DNA from: Duganella qianjiadongensis
GTDB taxonomy: Bacteria; Pseudomonadota; Gammaproteobacteria; Burkholderiales; Burkholderiaceae_D
Length of the DNA stretch: 64,000 nt
Assembly: GCF_009857915.1 (NCBI RefSeq)
Contig: NZ_WWCM01000003.1
Span: 248,001-312,000 of the forward strand
Direction of reading: 5' to 3'
The position numbers were made by a program, and so were the translations under genes. Each line of letters begins with the position of its first letter. The stretch's first letter is position 1. This document shows positions 18,346 to 28,407 of this stretch, one piece after another. The notes under the pieces are model-generated. The model worked only from the letters and a program-made list of their open reading frames with translations. It did not search any database and was not told where the DNA came from.

Positions 18346-20733
18346 ATGCCATCAATTAAAGAGATCCTCAACACCATGGAATACGGCCCTGCACCCGAAA
18401 GCACGAAAGAAGCGCAAGCATGGCTGGACCAGCATGGCCGTAGCTTCGGCCTGTTCATCAATAACCAGTGGAGTGAAGCAGGTGAACTGTTCGCCTCCAT
18501 CAATCCGGCCGACGCCAGCAAGCTGGCCGACCTGACCCAAGCCACCGCCAGCGACGTGGACCGCGCCGTGGCCGCAGCACGCGCTGCGCAGCCGGGCTGG
18601 CAGGCACTGGGCGGTCATGGCCGCGCCAGGATCATGTACGCGCTGGCCCGCCTGATGCAGAAGCACGCGCGTCTGTTCGCCGTGCTGGAAACGCTGGACA
18701 ACGGCAAAACCATACGCGAAACCCGCGATGTCGATCTGCCGCTGGTAGCGCGTCACTTCTACCATCACGCTGGCTGGGCCCAGCTGCAGGCAGAAGAATT
18801 CGCCGACTACCGCGCCGTGGGCGTGGTGGGCCAGATCGTGCCGTGGAACTTCCCGCTGCTGATGCTGGCGTGGAAAATCGCCCCTGCCATGGCCGCTGGT
18901 AACACCATCGTTTTCAAACCGGCCGAATTCACTTCGCTGACTGCCATGCTGTTCGCCGAAATCTGCGTACAGGCTGGCGTACCGGCCGGTGTGGTCAACA
19001 TCGTCACGGGCGACGGCCGCGTGGGCGAAGCCATCGCTACCCATCCGGGCATCGACAAGCTGGCCTTTACCGGCTCGACCGAAGTGGGCCGTCTGATCCG
19101 TCAGGCTAGCGCCGGTAGCGGCAAGAAGCTGTCGCTGGAACTGGGCGGCAAGTCGCCGTTCATCGTGTTCGACGACGCCGATCTCGATGCTGCCGTCGAA
19201 GGTCTGGTCGATTCGATCTGGTTCAATCAGGGCCAGGTGTGCTGCGCCGGTTCGCGTCTGCTGGTGCAGGAATCCGTGCAGGATAAATTCCTTGCCAAGC
19301 TGCGCGCCCGCATGGACAAGCTGACCCTCGGTTCGCCGCTGGACAAGTCGATGGACATCGGCGCACTGGTCGATCCTATCCAGCAGCAGCGCATCGCCGG
19401 TCTGGTGGATACCGCCCGCGCCGAAGGCTGCACCGTGTACCAGCCAGCGTGCGACATCCCTGCCAGTGGCGCATGGTATCCGCCTACGCTGATTACCGGC
19501 GCTTCCACGTCCGCTGCCGTAGCGCAGGCCGAAATCTTCGGCCCTGTGCTGGTGGCGATGAGCTTCCGCACCCCGCCCGAAGCCGTACAACTGGCCAACA
19601 ACACCGTGTACGGTCTGGCTGCCTGCGTATGGACCGAGAACATTTCGCTGGCGCTGGACATGGCGCCGCAGATCAAGGCTGGCGTGGTATGGATTAACAC
19701 GGCCAACCAGTTCGATGCCGCTTGCGGCTTCGGCGGCTACCGCGAATCCGGCTATGGCCGCGAAGGCGGCCGCGAAGGCATGTATGAATACATGACGGCG
19801 CTGGCCGAAGACGCCCGTCCTGCCGCACCGGTACAGCCGGAGCAGGGCAAGGCCAAAGCCAAGGCCACGCTGGCTACCGGCGGCGGTTTCGCCATCGACC
19901 GTACGGCCAAGCTGTACATCGGCGGCAAGCAGGCCCGCCCTGACGGTGCCTACAGCCGCGCCATCCACGGCGTGGACGGCAGCTTCATCGCCGAAGTGGG
20001 CGAAGGCAACCGCAAGGACATTCGCAATGCGGTGGAAGCAGCCCACAAAGCTGGCGGCTGGAGCAAAGCCACGGCGCACAACCGCGCGCAGGTGCTGTAT
20101 TACATCGCCGAAAATCTGGCAGCCCGCGCCGACGAATTTGCTGCCCGCATCGCTGCCATGACGGGCGACCGCAATGCAGAAAAAGAAGTGCAGGCTTCCA
20201 TCGAACGCCTGTTCTACTACGCTGCATGGGCCGACAAATACGATGGTCTGGCACACCAGCCGCCTATGCATGGCATTACCGTGGCGCTGAACGAACCACT
20301 TGGCGTGATCGGCATCGTCTGCCCGAACGAAGCACCGCTGCTGGGCTTCATCTCGCTGGTCGCGCCGGCCATCGCGATGGGTAACCGCGTGGTGGTGGTG
20401 CCGTCGGAAGCGCACCCGCTGTCGGCCACCGATCTGTATCAGGTGTTCGATACTTCGGATCTGCCGGGTGGTGTGGTCAACATCATCACGGGTAGCGCCG
20501 ATGAGCTGGCCCGTACGCTGGCCACGCACAGCGATATCGATGCCGTATGGCGCCACGATGGTTCCGCTGCCGGCTGCGCCGAAGTGGAGCGCCTGTCGGC
20601 TGCTTCGCTCAAGCGCACCTGGGTAGGCGGCGCCAGGGGCCGCGACTGGTATAGCACGGCGCAAGCCGGTGGCCGTGCCGTGCTGGCCCATGCCACGCAA
20701 GTAAAAAATATCTGGATTCCTTACGGCGTTTAA
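18346..20733 (+). CDS. ALDH16-type two-domain aldehyde dehydrogenase
   Basis: A 795-residue protein with two aldehyde dehydrogenase domains. The N-terminal domain (about 35-490) is complete: oxyanion Asn168 in PWNFP, Glu265 in LELGGKSP and catalytic Cys299 in GQVCCAGSR. After a charged linker (about 495-515) a second, shorter copy starts at KLYIGGKQARPDG; it keeps the cofactor-type core (LGVIGIVCPNEAPLLGF) but ends before any catalytic-Cys motif. This is the layout of the ALDH16 family, whose second domain is non-catalytic. Placed right after deoC it most likely oxidises the acetaldehyde made there to acetate with NAD+. A terminator follows. Confidence 0.88.
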   Translation: MPSIKEILNTMEYGPAPESTKEAQAWLDQHGRSFGLFINNQWSEAGELFASINPADASKLADLTQATASDVDRAVAAARAAQPGWQALGGHGRARIMYALARLMQKHARLFAVLETLDNGKTIRETRDVDLPLVARHFYHHAGWAQLQAEEFADYRAVGVVGQIVPWNFPLLMLAWKIAPAMAAGNTIVFKPAEFTSLTAMLFAEICVQAGVPAGVVNIVTGDGRVGEAIATHPGIDKLAFTGSTEVGRLIRQASAGSGKKLSLELGGKSPFIVFDDADLDAAVEGLVDSIWFNQGQVCCAGSRLLVQESVQDKFLAKLRARMDKLTLGSPLDKSMDIGALVDPIQQQRIAGLVDTARAEGCTVYQPACDIPASGAWYPPTLITGASTSAAVAQAEIFGPVLVAMSFRTPPEAVQLANNTVYGLAACVWTENISLALDMAPQIKAGVVWINTANQFDAACGFGGYRESGYGREGGREGMYEYMTALAEDARPAAPVQPEQGKAKAKATLATGGGFAIDRTAKLYIGGKQARPDGAYSRAIHGVDGSFIAEVGEGNRKDIRNAVEAAHKAGGWSKATAHNRAQVLYYIAENLAARADEFAARIAAMTGDRNAEKEVQASIERLFYYAAWADKYDGLAHQPPMHGITVALNEPLGVIGIVCPNEAPLLGFISLVAPAIAMGNRVVVVPSEAHPLSATDLYQVFDTSDLPGGVVNIITGSADELARTLATHSDIDAVWRHDGSAAGCAEVERLSAASLKRTWVGGARGRDWYSTAQAGGRAVLAHATQVKNIWIPYGV

Positions 20734-20777
20734 GCCGCAGGGAGCAGCCAGCGCCGTGTCAATAGCGGCAAAGTAGG

Positions 20778-20799
20778 GCGGGTCTGCGGACCCGCTTTT
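20778..20799 (+). terminator. Rho-independent terminator before deoA
   Basis: GCGGGTC-TGCG-GACCCGC followed by TTTT, about 45 bp after the dehydrogenase stop and 35 bp before the deoA start. It splits the cluster into at least two transcription units or allows partial read-through. Confidence 0.75.
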
Positions 20800-20833
20800 G
20801 TGCTTTCAATACCTCATACAAGTGGAGTGTTCC

Positions 20834-22156
20834 ATGTTTTTACCTCAAGAGATCATCCGCAAGAAGCGTGACGGCGGTGTGCTGAGTGCCGAAGAAATCC
20901 GGTTCTTTGTGGGCGGGATTACCTCCAACCGCGTCACCGAAGGCCAGATCGCCGCTTTGGCGATGGCGGTGTTTTTCAACGATATGACGATGGACGAGCG
21001 CGTCGCCTTCACGCTGGCCATGCGCGATTCGGGCGAAGTGCTGGACTGGCGCTCGCTCGACCTGAATGGTCCGGTAGTCGACAAGCACTCCACCGGCGGC
21101 GTGGGCGATGTGGTGTCGCTGCTGCTGGGCCCTATGGTGGCAGCCTGCGGCGGCTACGTGCCGATGATTTCGGGCCGGGGTCTGGGTCACACCGGCGGCA
21201 CGCTGGATAAATTCGATTCCATCCCCGGCTACACCACGGTGCCGGACAACGCACTGTTCCGCAAAGTGGTGAAAGAAGTGGGCGTGGCCATCATCGGCCA
21301 GACCTCGTCGCTGGCGCCATCGGACAAAATCTTCTACGGCGTGCGCGATGTCACGGCCACGGTGGAATCGGTGGCCATGATTACCGGCTCCATCCTGTCG
21401 AAAAAACTCTCGGCTGGCCTCGATGCGCTGGCCATGGACGTGAAAGTAGGCAGCGGCGCCTTCATGCCGACTTACGATAAATCGGTGGAACTGGCCGACA
21501 GCATCGTTAAAGTAGGCAATGGCGCGGGCATGATGACGTCGGCCATCCTGACCGACATGAACGAATCGCTGGCGCCGTATGCCGGTAACGCCATCGAAGT
21601 GCGCGGCGCGCTCGACTACCTGAGTGGCCGTTCGCGTCCGGCCCGTCTGCATGAAGTGACCATGGCGCTGTGCGCCGAAATGCTGGTGCTGGGCAAACTG
21701 GCCGACAACGCAACGCAAGCGCGCGCCAAGCTGCAAGCCTGCCTCGATAACGGCAGCGCAGCAGAACGCTTTGCCCGCATGGTGGTGGCGCTGGGCGGCC
21801 CGGCCGATCTGATGGAAAACCCGGATCGCCATCTGGAGCGCGCACCTATCGTGGTCCCGGTTCCGGCGCTCAGCGCGGGCTATGCCAGCAGCACCGATTG
21901 CCGCGGCCTGGGGCTGGCCGTGGTCAGCCTCGGTGGCGGCCGCCGCCGTGCTGCCGATCCTATCGACTTCGCCGTCGGCCTGACCGATCTGGTCGGTCTG
22001 GGCGATAAGGTGGAAGCAGGCCAGCCGCTGGCTATGGTGCATGCCCGCACGCAGGAAGCGGCCGAGCAGGCTGTGCGTGAAGTGCAGGCCGCCTATCAGA
22101 TCAGCGTGGTAGCACCGGTTGCTAATCCGGTAATCTACCGTACCATCCGTCCTTAA
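20834..22156 (+). CDS. deoA: Thymidine phosphorylase
   Basis: A 440-residue pyrimidine nucleoside phosphorylase, giving thymine (or uracil) plus deoxyribose 1-phosphate. The phosphate loop KHSTGGVGD and the [14 protein letters not shown] signature near residue 110 are intact, followed by VKVGSGAFM. The start is ATG 20834, with GTGGAG about 8 bp upstream; an in-frame ATG 36 bases earlier lacks a ribosome site. It is followed within 14 bp by cdd, so the two are co-transcribed. The released base suits the reductive pyrimidine pathway further right, and the sugar phosphate suits DeoB/DeoC. Confidence 0.96.
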   Translation: MFLPQEIIRKKRDGGVLSAEEIRFFVGGITSNRVTEGQIAALAMAVFFNDMTMDERVAFTLAMRDSGEVLDWRSLDLNGPVVDKHSTGGVGDVVSLLLGPMVAACGGYVPMISGRGLGHTGGTLDKFDSIPGYTTVPDNALFRKVVKEVGVAIIGQTSSLAPSDKIFYGVRDVTATVESVAMITGSILSKKLSAGLDALAMDVKVGSGAFMPTYDKSVELADSIVKVGNGAGMMTSAILTDMNESLAPYAGNAIEVRGALDYLSGRSRPARLHEVTMALCAEMLVLGKLADNATQARAKLQACLDNGSAAERFARMVVALGGPADLMENPDRHLERAPIVVPVPALSAGYASSTDCRGLGLAVVSLGGGRRRAADPIDFAVGLTDLVGLGDKVEAGQPLAMVHARTQEAAEQAVREVQAAYQISVVAPVANPVIYRTIRP

Positions 22157-22170
22157 GCGAAAGACGCCTG

Positions 22171-22575
22171 ATGAATCAACAGGAATTGATTGCCGAAGCC
22201 GCCGCTGCGCGGCTCAAGGCCTATACGCCCTATTCGAATTTCAAGGTGGGTGCTGCGCTGCTGGCGCGGGACGGCAAGGTTTTCCATGGCTGTAATGTGG
22301 AGAACGCCTCCTACGGTCTGTGCAACTGCGCCGAACGCACGGCCTTCTTCAGCGCCATCGCCGCCGGCTACCAGCCCGGCGATTTTGCTGCACTGGCCGT
22401 GATCGGCGAAACGGATGGCCCGATAGCACCTTGCGGCGCCTGCCGTCAGGTAACGCTGGAACTGGGTGGCAATGAGCTGCCCGTGTTGCTGACCAACCTG
22501 AAAGGCGATATCTTCGAAACGACGGCGGCGGCGCAGTTGCCGCATGCCTTCGGCGGCGCCGACCTGAAGAAGTAA
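22171..22575 (+). CDS. cdd: Cytidine deaminase (tetrameric type)
   Basis: A 134-residue zinc enzyme turning cytidine and deoxycytidine into uridine and deoxyuridine. Its zinc site is the three-cysteine form of the small tetrameric enzymes: NVENASYGLCNCAER (Cys and the proton-shuttling Glu) and APCGACRQ. The N-terminal YTPYSNFKVGAALLA is also typical. It is 14 bp after deoA and 12 bp before a second, larger deaminase-like gene, consistent with one salvage operon. Confidence 0.95.
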   Translation: MNQQELIAEAAAARLKAYTPYSNFKVGAALLARDGKVFHGCNVENASYGLCNCAERTAFFSAIAAGYQPGDFAALAVIGETDGPIAPCGACRQVTLELGGNELPVLLTNLKGDIFETTAAAQLPHAFGGADLKK

Positions 22576-24242
<1,667 letters not shown>

Positions 24243-24321
24243 GTTTCTCTCCCATAGGTGGTTAGAACGGATATGTTCAGCGTAGCGCATGCAGTATAGC
24301 CCGATGCGGCACAAGACCTGA

Positions 24322-25122
24322 TTACATTTGCTGGAACAAATGTGTGTTGCCTCGGCTAACTTCCAGCGCTGCTTCCACACCCTTCACCCGCACCATCTGG
24401 CGGCCACGCAGATCGCGCCCTACCGAGTCGATAGCATCCACCCGCACCAGCGTGGAACGGTGGATGCGCCAGAATTCGTCGGGGTCGAGTTCGTCCGCCA
24501 GTTCTTTCAGGGTTTTGCGAATCAGCACTTCGCCTTGCGCGGTGCATACCCGCGTGTATTTTTCGTCGGCCTGGAAGAACAGGATTTCGCGCGTGCTGAT
24601 CATGCGCAGGTTCTGTCCCACCTGCGCCTGTATCCAGCGCAGGTATTCGCGTTTAGGCGGGGCGCTGTGCTGCGCCAGCAACGCGCCCAGCTGGCGCGTG
24701 ATGTCCTGCGGCTGCTGGCCCACGCGTGCCTGCAGGCGGCTGCAGGTGGTGCGCAGACGTTCGCCGCCCACAGGTTTGAGCAGATAATCGAGCGCACCCT
24801 GTTCGAACGCTTCGATGGCGTACTGGTCGTAAGCCGTGACGAACACCAGATGGCAGCGGTTGAACAGCAGGCGCGCTGCTTCGATGCCGGACATGCCGGG
24901 CATGCGGATATCGAGAAAGACGATATCGGGTTCATGTGCGCCAGCCAGTTCTACCGCCTCGATGCCGTTGCCCGCTTCCGCCACGATTTCCAGCGCGGGC
25001 CAGCTTTCCTGCAGGCGGGCGCGCAGCTGCGCGCGCATGGGCGCCTCGTCGTCGGCGATCAGGGCGGTGACGCGGTCGCTGCTGGCCGGCGGGTTCACGG
25101 GGGAATTCACGGGGGAATTCAT
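24322..25122 (-). CDS. LytTR-family response regulator
   Basis: A 266-residue protein. Residues ~17-130 are a receiver domain with the acidic pair in LIADDEAP, phospho-acceptor Asp in IVFLDIRMPGMSG and Lys in YLLKPVGG. A LytTR DNA-binding domain follows (REILFFQADEKYTRVCTAQG, then LADELDPDEFWRIHRSTLV). An odd PVNSPVN-type repeat sits at the N-terminus. It overlaps the sensor kinase gene by 4 bp. By family it binds direct repeats in front of target promoters; targets are not evident here. Confidence 0.93.
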   Translation of the reverse strand: MNSPVNSPVNPPASSDRVTALIADDEAPMRAQLRARLQESWPALEIVAEAGNGIEAVELAGAHEPDIVFLDIRMPGMSGIEAARLLFNRCHLVFVTAYDQYAIEAFEQGALDYLLKPVGGERLRTTCSRLQARVGQQPQDITRQLGALLAQHSAPPKREYLRWIQAQVGQNLRMISTREILFFQADEKYTRVCTAQGEVLIRKTLKELADELDPDEFWRIHRSTLVRVDAIDSVGRDLRGRQMVRVKGVEAALEVSRGNTHLFQQM

Positions 25123-26048
25123 TTACCGGCTCCGGCAAAAATGTCGGGTGCATACGGCAGGCGTACACTGGCGCGGGTGCCTCCCGTGAGCGGCGCTTCC
25201 AGCACCAGCTGGGCGCGGTTGCCATACAGGATGCGCAGCCGTTCGCGCACATTGGCCAGGCCGATGCCGTCGGCTGCGTGCAGATTGAAGCCGACGCCGT
25301 CATCCAGTACATCGACCTGCAGCACGCCCTGATCGACGCTGGCGCGGATGTCGATGCGGCCGCCCGCGATCTTCGGCTCCAGTCCGTGCTTGATGGCGTT
25401 CTCGATCAGGATCTGCAAGGTCATGACGGGAAAGGTGGCGCTTTGCATTTCCTGCGGCACATCGATCGATACGGCTAGCCGGGCGCCCATGCGGGCCTGC
25501 ATGATGGCCAGATAGGCGCGCGACATCTCGATCTGGCGCCCCAGTGTGCCGGCACCGGCGGCACGCATCTGCGGCAGGGTGGCGCGCAGGTAGTCGATCA
25601 GGTTCTGGTGGATGCGGGCGGCCTGCGGCGGATCGGTTTCGATCAGCTGGCCTATCAGTGCCAGCGTGTTGAACAGGAAGTGCGGTTCGACCTGCGCCTG
25701 CAGGGCTGCCATGCGCGCTTCCACCACGCGCCGCTCCATGCTTTCTTCGTCGGCCTGATGGTGGGCGTTCAGCGCTTCCAGTTCGGCTTTACGCTTGCCG
25801 CCGGCCAGCACCTTCAGGCCTAGTGACAGCATGATGAAGGCCATGGCCTGTTTCGACAGGCCGAACGGCGTCAGGCCCAGTAGCAGCAACAGCACCCAGA
25901 CGATGATCAGCTTGCGCCACTCGACCTGAGCCAGCCAGTCGAAGAAGCGCCACCAGATCGTGACGGCGGTATCGCCCACTTCACGGATCAGGTCGAGCAG
26001 ACTTTTGGCGTTGGCGTAGCTGCTCTGTGCCAGACGCGACCTGGTCAT
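25119..26048 (-). CDS. LytS-type sensor histidine kinase
   Basis: A 309-residue membrane kinase. Two close transmembrane segments (WRKLIIVWVLLLLLGLTPFG and the next ~20 residues) precede a coiled stretch and the His_kinase (LytS/YehU-type) domain with the phospho-accepting histidine in QVEPHFLFNTLALIGQL. A GHKL ATPase follows (IENAIKHGLEPK, then DVLDDGVGFN and GIGLANVRERL). No periplasmic sensing domain of useful size is present, so it may sense within the membrane or through the small membrane protein encoded just upstream, whose stop shares one base with this start. It pairs with the 24322-25122 regulator. Confidence 0.92.
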   Translation of the reverse strand: MTRSRLAQSSYANAKSLLDLIREVGDTAVTIWWRFFDWLAQVEWRKLIIVWVLLLLLGLTPFGLSKQAMAFIMLSLGLKVLAGGKRKAELEALNAHHQADEESMERRVVEARMAALQAQVEPHFLFNTLALIGQLIETDPPQAARIHQNLIDYLRATLPQMRAAGAGTLGRQIEMSRAYLAIMQARMGARLAVSIDVPQEMQSATFPVMTLQILIENAIKHGLEPKIAGGRIDIRASVDQGVLQVDVLDDGVGFNLHAADGIGLANVRERLRILYGNRAQLVLEAPLTGGTRASVRLPYAPDIFAGAGK

Positions 26049-26311
26049 TAGTTGATGTCCTTGAAATGCGGGTCACGGCGGCCGTGCACGAAGCTGGCAC
26101 CGACCATCACCTTGAAGATCATAAAGACGACAAACAGCACCAGCGCCAGTGGCAGGATGGCGACGAGCAGGGCCAGCAGCAAAGCTGCCGCCAGTATCGC
26201 CTGCGGCGTCATGCGGCGCAGCAGGCGGGCGCCCAAGCGTGCCACGCGCAGTACAGCTTGCAGCACTTCTTCGAGGAAGTTGTAGACGGATTGTGCGGTG
26301 ATTTTTTTCAT
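26048..26311 (-). CDS. Small membrane protein co-encoded with two-component system
   Basis: An 87-residue protein, first gene of the sensor/regulator operon. A basic amphipathic N-terminal half (VLRVARLGARLLRRM) is followed by one long hydrophobic stretch (about residues 38-68) that could span the membrane once or as a hairpin, then a charged tail. Its stop overlaps the kinase start by one base. I do not recognise a family. Its place suggests an accessory or sensing subunit for the kinase. Confidence 0.65.
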   Translation of the reverse strand: MKKITAQSVYNFLEEVLQAVLRVARLGARLLRRMTPQAILAAALLLALLVAILPLALVLFVVFMIFKVMVGASFVHGRRDPHFKDIN

Positions 26312-26451
26312 GGTGCGACTCCCGATAGGTTGGCGATGGAGTTACTTTAGCAAAGCTATTTTTCGCAGGGGAGTGCGATACGATCAACGGTAGTTTCTGA
26401 GGGTTAAGTGCGGGAAAAGGGCCGACGAATGGTAAACCGGCGCCGCCGGCC

Positions 26452-27018
26452 TCATGGCGCTTTAGTGCGCGCGGCCAGCCACTCCCGCGCCAGCAGGCCC
26501 AGCATCAGGCTGTCCGACACTTCGCCGTTGACGAACCAGCGTTCGCGCAGCTGGCCTTCGAGGCGGAAATGCAGGCCCTGCAGCAGCCGCACCGAGGCGG
26601 CATTGGCGGGATGGATATCGGCTTCGACACGGTGCAGGGCGAGCGGGCCGAAGGCATAGTCCAGCACGCTAGCGAGCGCTTCCTGCATATAACGCTGGCC
26701 CCAGTAATGGCGGGCCAGCATGTAGCCGATGTCGCAGCGGGCGTTCTGCTGGTCGAAGTGATACAGCGTGACCACGCCTAGCACGGCGCCAATCTGATCG
26801 ACGAGGGCCCAGCGCAGGCTGCTGCCGCTGGCATAGCCCTGTAGCGTCTGGGCGAGGTAGTCGCTGGCCTGCGTGCGCTCCTGCCAGGGCGCACAGCTCC
26901 AGTAGCGCACCGCTTCGGCATCGGAAAACAGCCGGAACATGGCGTCGCCATCTTCACTGGTGAGAAAGCGCAGGGTCAGGCGGGGCGTGCGTAGCTGGAC
27001 GGGCTGGAAGGCTGGCAT
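26452..27018 (-). CDS. GNAT-family N-acetyltransferase (RimJ/RimL-like)
   Basis: A 188-residue acetyltransferase. Starting at ATG 27018 the protein opens with VQLRTPRLTLRFLTSEDGDA, the usual beginning of RimJ/RimL-type enzymes. The acetyl-CoA pyrophosphate loop region is IGYMLARHYWGQRYMQEAL, followed by RVEADIHPANAASVRLLQGL, the typical alpha-beta end. Start choice is by homology; no ribosome site is clear. Substrate unknown (ribosomal proteins or small amines in relatives). It stands alone between the two-component operon and the PEP-CTERM genes. Confidence 0.85.
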   Translation of the reverse strand: MPAFQPVQLRTPRLTLRFLTSEDGDAMFRLFSDAEAVRYWSCAPWQERTQASDYLAQTLQGYASGSSLRWALVDQIGAVLGVVTLYHFDQQNARCDIGYMLARHYWGQRYMQEALASVLDYAFGPLALHRVEADIHPANAASVRLLQGLHFRLEGQLRERWFVNGEVSDSLMLGLLAREWLAARTKAP

Positions 27019-27180
27019 GGTGTGTACAGGGTGGCGATGAGGTGCCAGCTTAGCCCAGTTTGGTCGTTGCTGACTAGTCATTGTTAATTTGTAACAATAA
27101 GTGCGCAAATTACAATAGTTGTTATAAAATAGTAAGCTCGGCTGACGCAAGGGCGTACGGCCTCTTTATTTGGAGAACTT

Positions 27181-28278
27181 ATGCTCAAGCCTACCCGTTT
27201 CGCCCTGGCCGTTGCCGCCCTGATTTCCAGCAGCGCCTATGCTGCTCCTGTACCTGCTTCTTTGAGCGCGCAGCAGATGCTGCAGCAGTTTAATGTGGTA
27301 GTAACTGGCGACGTCAGTTCCACTTCGCACGTTGATGGCCGTAGTTATGTGGGCGGTAATGTGGTCGGTGGCGATTATGTCCAGCACATCAACGATACGC
27401 CGGCCTCGGCCTATGCGGGCTTGACCGTGGGCGGCAAGCTCAGCGGCAATGTCCACGTCAATGGTCTGGGCATGGTGGTGGGGGGCGATGTACAGGGCAT
27501 CACCGTCAACTCGGGCGAGAGCTATATCGGCGGCAATGCCAGCTCGTCCAGCCTGAGCGGCAATGCCTGGGTGGTCGGGGCAGCGGATGGCATCAACTTC
27601 GGCAACCTGATTCATGCGTCCAGCTATACCAATATGAATCTGAATGACAAGGTGCTGAACGCCCCGACCAGCAACATGAACAGCACGCTGGCAGCTGCCA
27701 CCTCGACCAACTTCGGCAACGTGATGACGGGCCTGTCGAGCCAGTTATCGGCGCTGCACGGCACCAGTGGTGCGTCGGTCGACTTCAGCAATAGCGACCA
27801 CACTGTGACCTTCAGCGGCACGGCCGTCAATGGCGTGCTGGTATTCGATCTGACCACGCTCGATAGCCGCATCTTCTCGTCCACTACTGCGGAATTCAAT
27901 TTCAATCTGCACGGCGCGTCGACCGTGATTTTCAATACCAATGATGCCAACCTTAGCGTGTCGGCCAACTTCCTCGGCGGCTCGGCGCAGGCGCTCGGTA
28001 GCAAGCTGATCTGGAACTTCGCCGGTGCCAGCAGCGTGACCGTTGGTGCGACCTTTGGCGGTCAGGTGCTGGTGGCCAACGGCAGCTTCAGCAATATCAA
28101 TGGCGCCAATGTGGAAGGCGGCGTATTTGCCAAGTCGCTCAACCAGTATGGCGAAATTCACCTGCAAAGCTTTACGGGCAATCTCCCTGCCGCCCCGGTA
28201 CCGGAACCGGAAACCTATGCCATGCTGCTGGCCGGTCTGGGTCTGATGGGCGCCGTGGCGCGCCGTCGCAAGCAATAA
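27181..28278 (+). CDS. PEP-CTERM surface protein, choice-of-anchor A domain (first copy)
   Basis: A 365-residue exported protein. A signal peptide (about 1-21) is followed by a choice-of-anchor A domain: FNVVVTGDVSSTSHVDGRSY, repeated G-N/G-D turns and VTFSGTAVNGVLVFDL. It ends with a PEP-CTERM sorting tail: VPEPETYAMLLAGLGLMG, then the basic RRRKQ. Such proteins are recognised by exosortase (EpsH/XrtA type), cut and probably handed to the cell surface or biofilm matrix; no exosortase gene is in the window. The start has TTTGGAGA about 8 bp upstream. A related gene follows directly. Confidence 0.88.
   Translation: MLKPTRFALAVAALISSSAYAAPVPASLSAQQMLQQFNVVVTGDVSSTSHVDGRSYVGGNVVGGDYVQHINDTPASAYAGLTVGGKLSGNVHVNGLGMVVGGDVQGITVNSGESYIGGNASSSSLSGNAWVVGAADGINFGNLIHASSYTNMNLNDKVLNAPTSNMNSTLAAATSTNFGNVMTGLSSQLSALHGTSGASVDFSNSDHTVTFSGTAVNGVLVFDLTTLDSRIFSSTTAEFNFNLHGASTVIFNTNDANLSVSANFLGGSAQALGSKLIWNFAGASSVTVGATFGGQVLVANGSFSNINGANVEGGVFAKSLNQYGEIHLQSFTGNLPAAPVPEPETYAMLLAGLGLMGAVARRRKQ
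28195..28241 (+). repeat. 47-bp exact repeat, copy 1 (PEP-CTERM-encoding DNA)
   Basis: Identical over 47 bp to 29248-29294. Both copies encode PVPEPETYAMLLAGL in the sorting signal. Identity at every wobble position, while the rest of the two genes has diverged, points to recent exchange of this segment. Confidence 0.9.
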
Positions 28279-28322
28279 AGCAATAAGATAAAAATAGCAA
28301 AAATCTGAAAACAAGCATATTT

Positions 28323-28360
28323 TAATTTCCATGTGGAAAAATAATTCCACATGGAAATTA
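28323..28360. promoter_or_regulatory. 16-bp perfect inverted repeat between PEP-CTERM genes
   Basis: TAATTTCCATGTGGAA (28323-28338) and its exact complement (28345-28360) with a 6-nt loop AAATAA. It is followed by no T run, so it may be a regulator site, a processing signal or a bidirectional stop for the first gene. It lies 48 bp before the start of the second PEP-CTERM gene. Confidence 0.6.
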
Positions 28361-28407
28361 GTTGTGCTATCCTTGAAGTAAGTTAAGTTTCTTTGAGGGA
28401 AATTCAG

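Noticed and set aside
18352..20700. A very long open frame on the minus strand opposite the ALDH16 gene
   Set aside because: The plus-strand frame has complete aldehyde dehydrogenase motifs. The antisense frame is rich in His, Arg and Gly with no recognisable domain, as expected from GC-rich codon bias.
20100..20733. The short second domain of the ALDH16 protein as a frameshift or truncation
   Set aside because: The reading frame is clean, a terminator follows at normal distance, and a reduced non-catalytic second domain is normal for this family.
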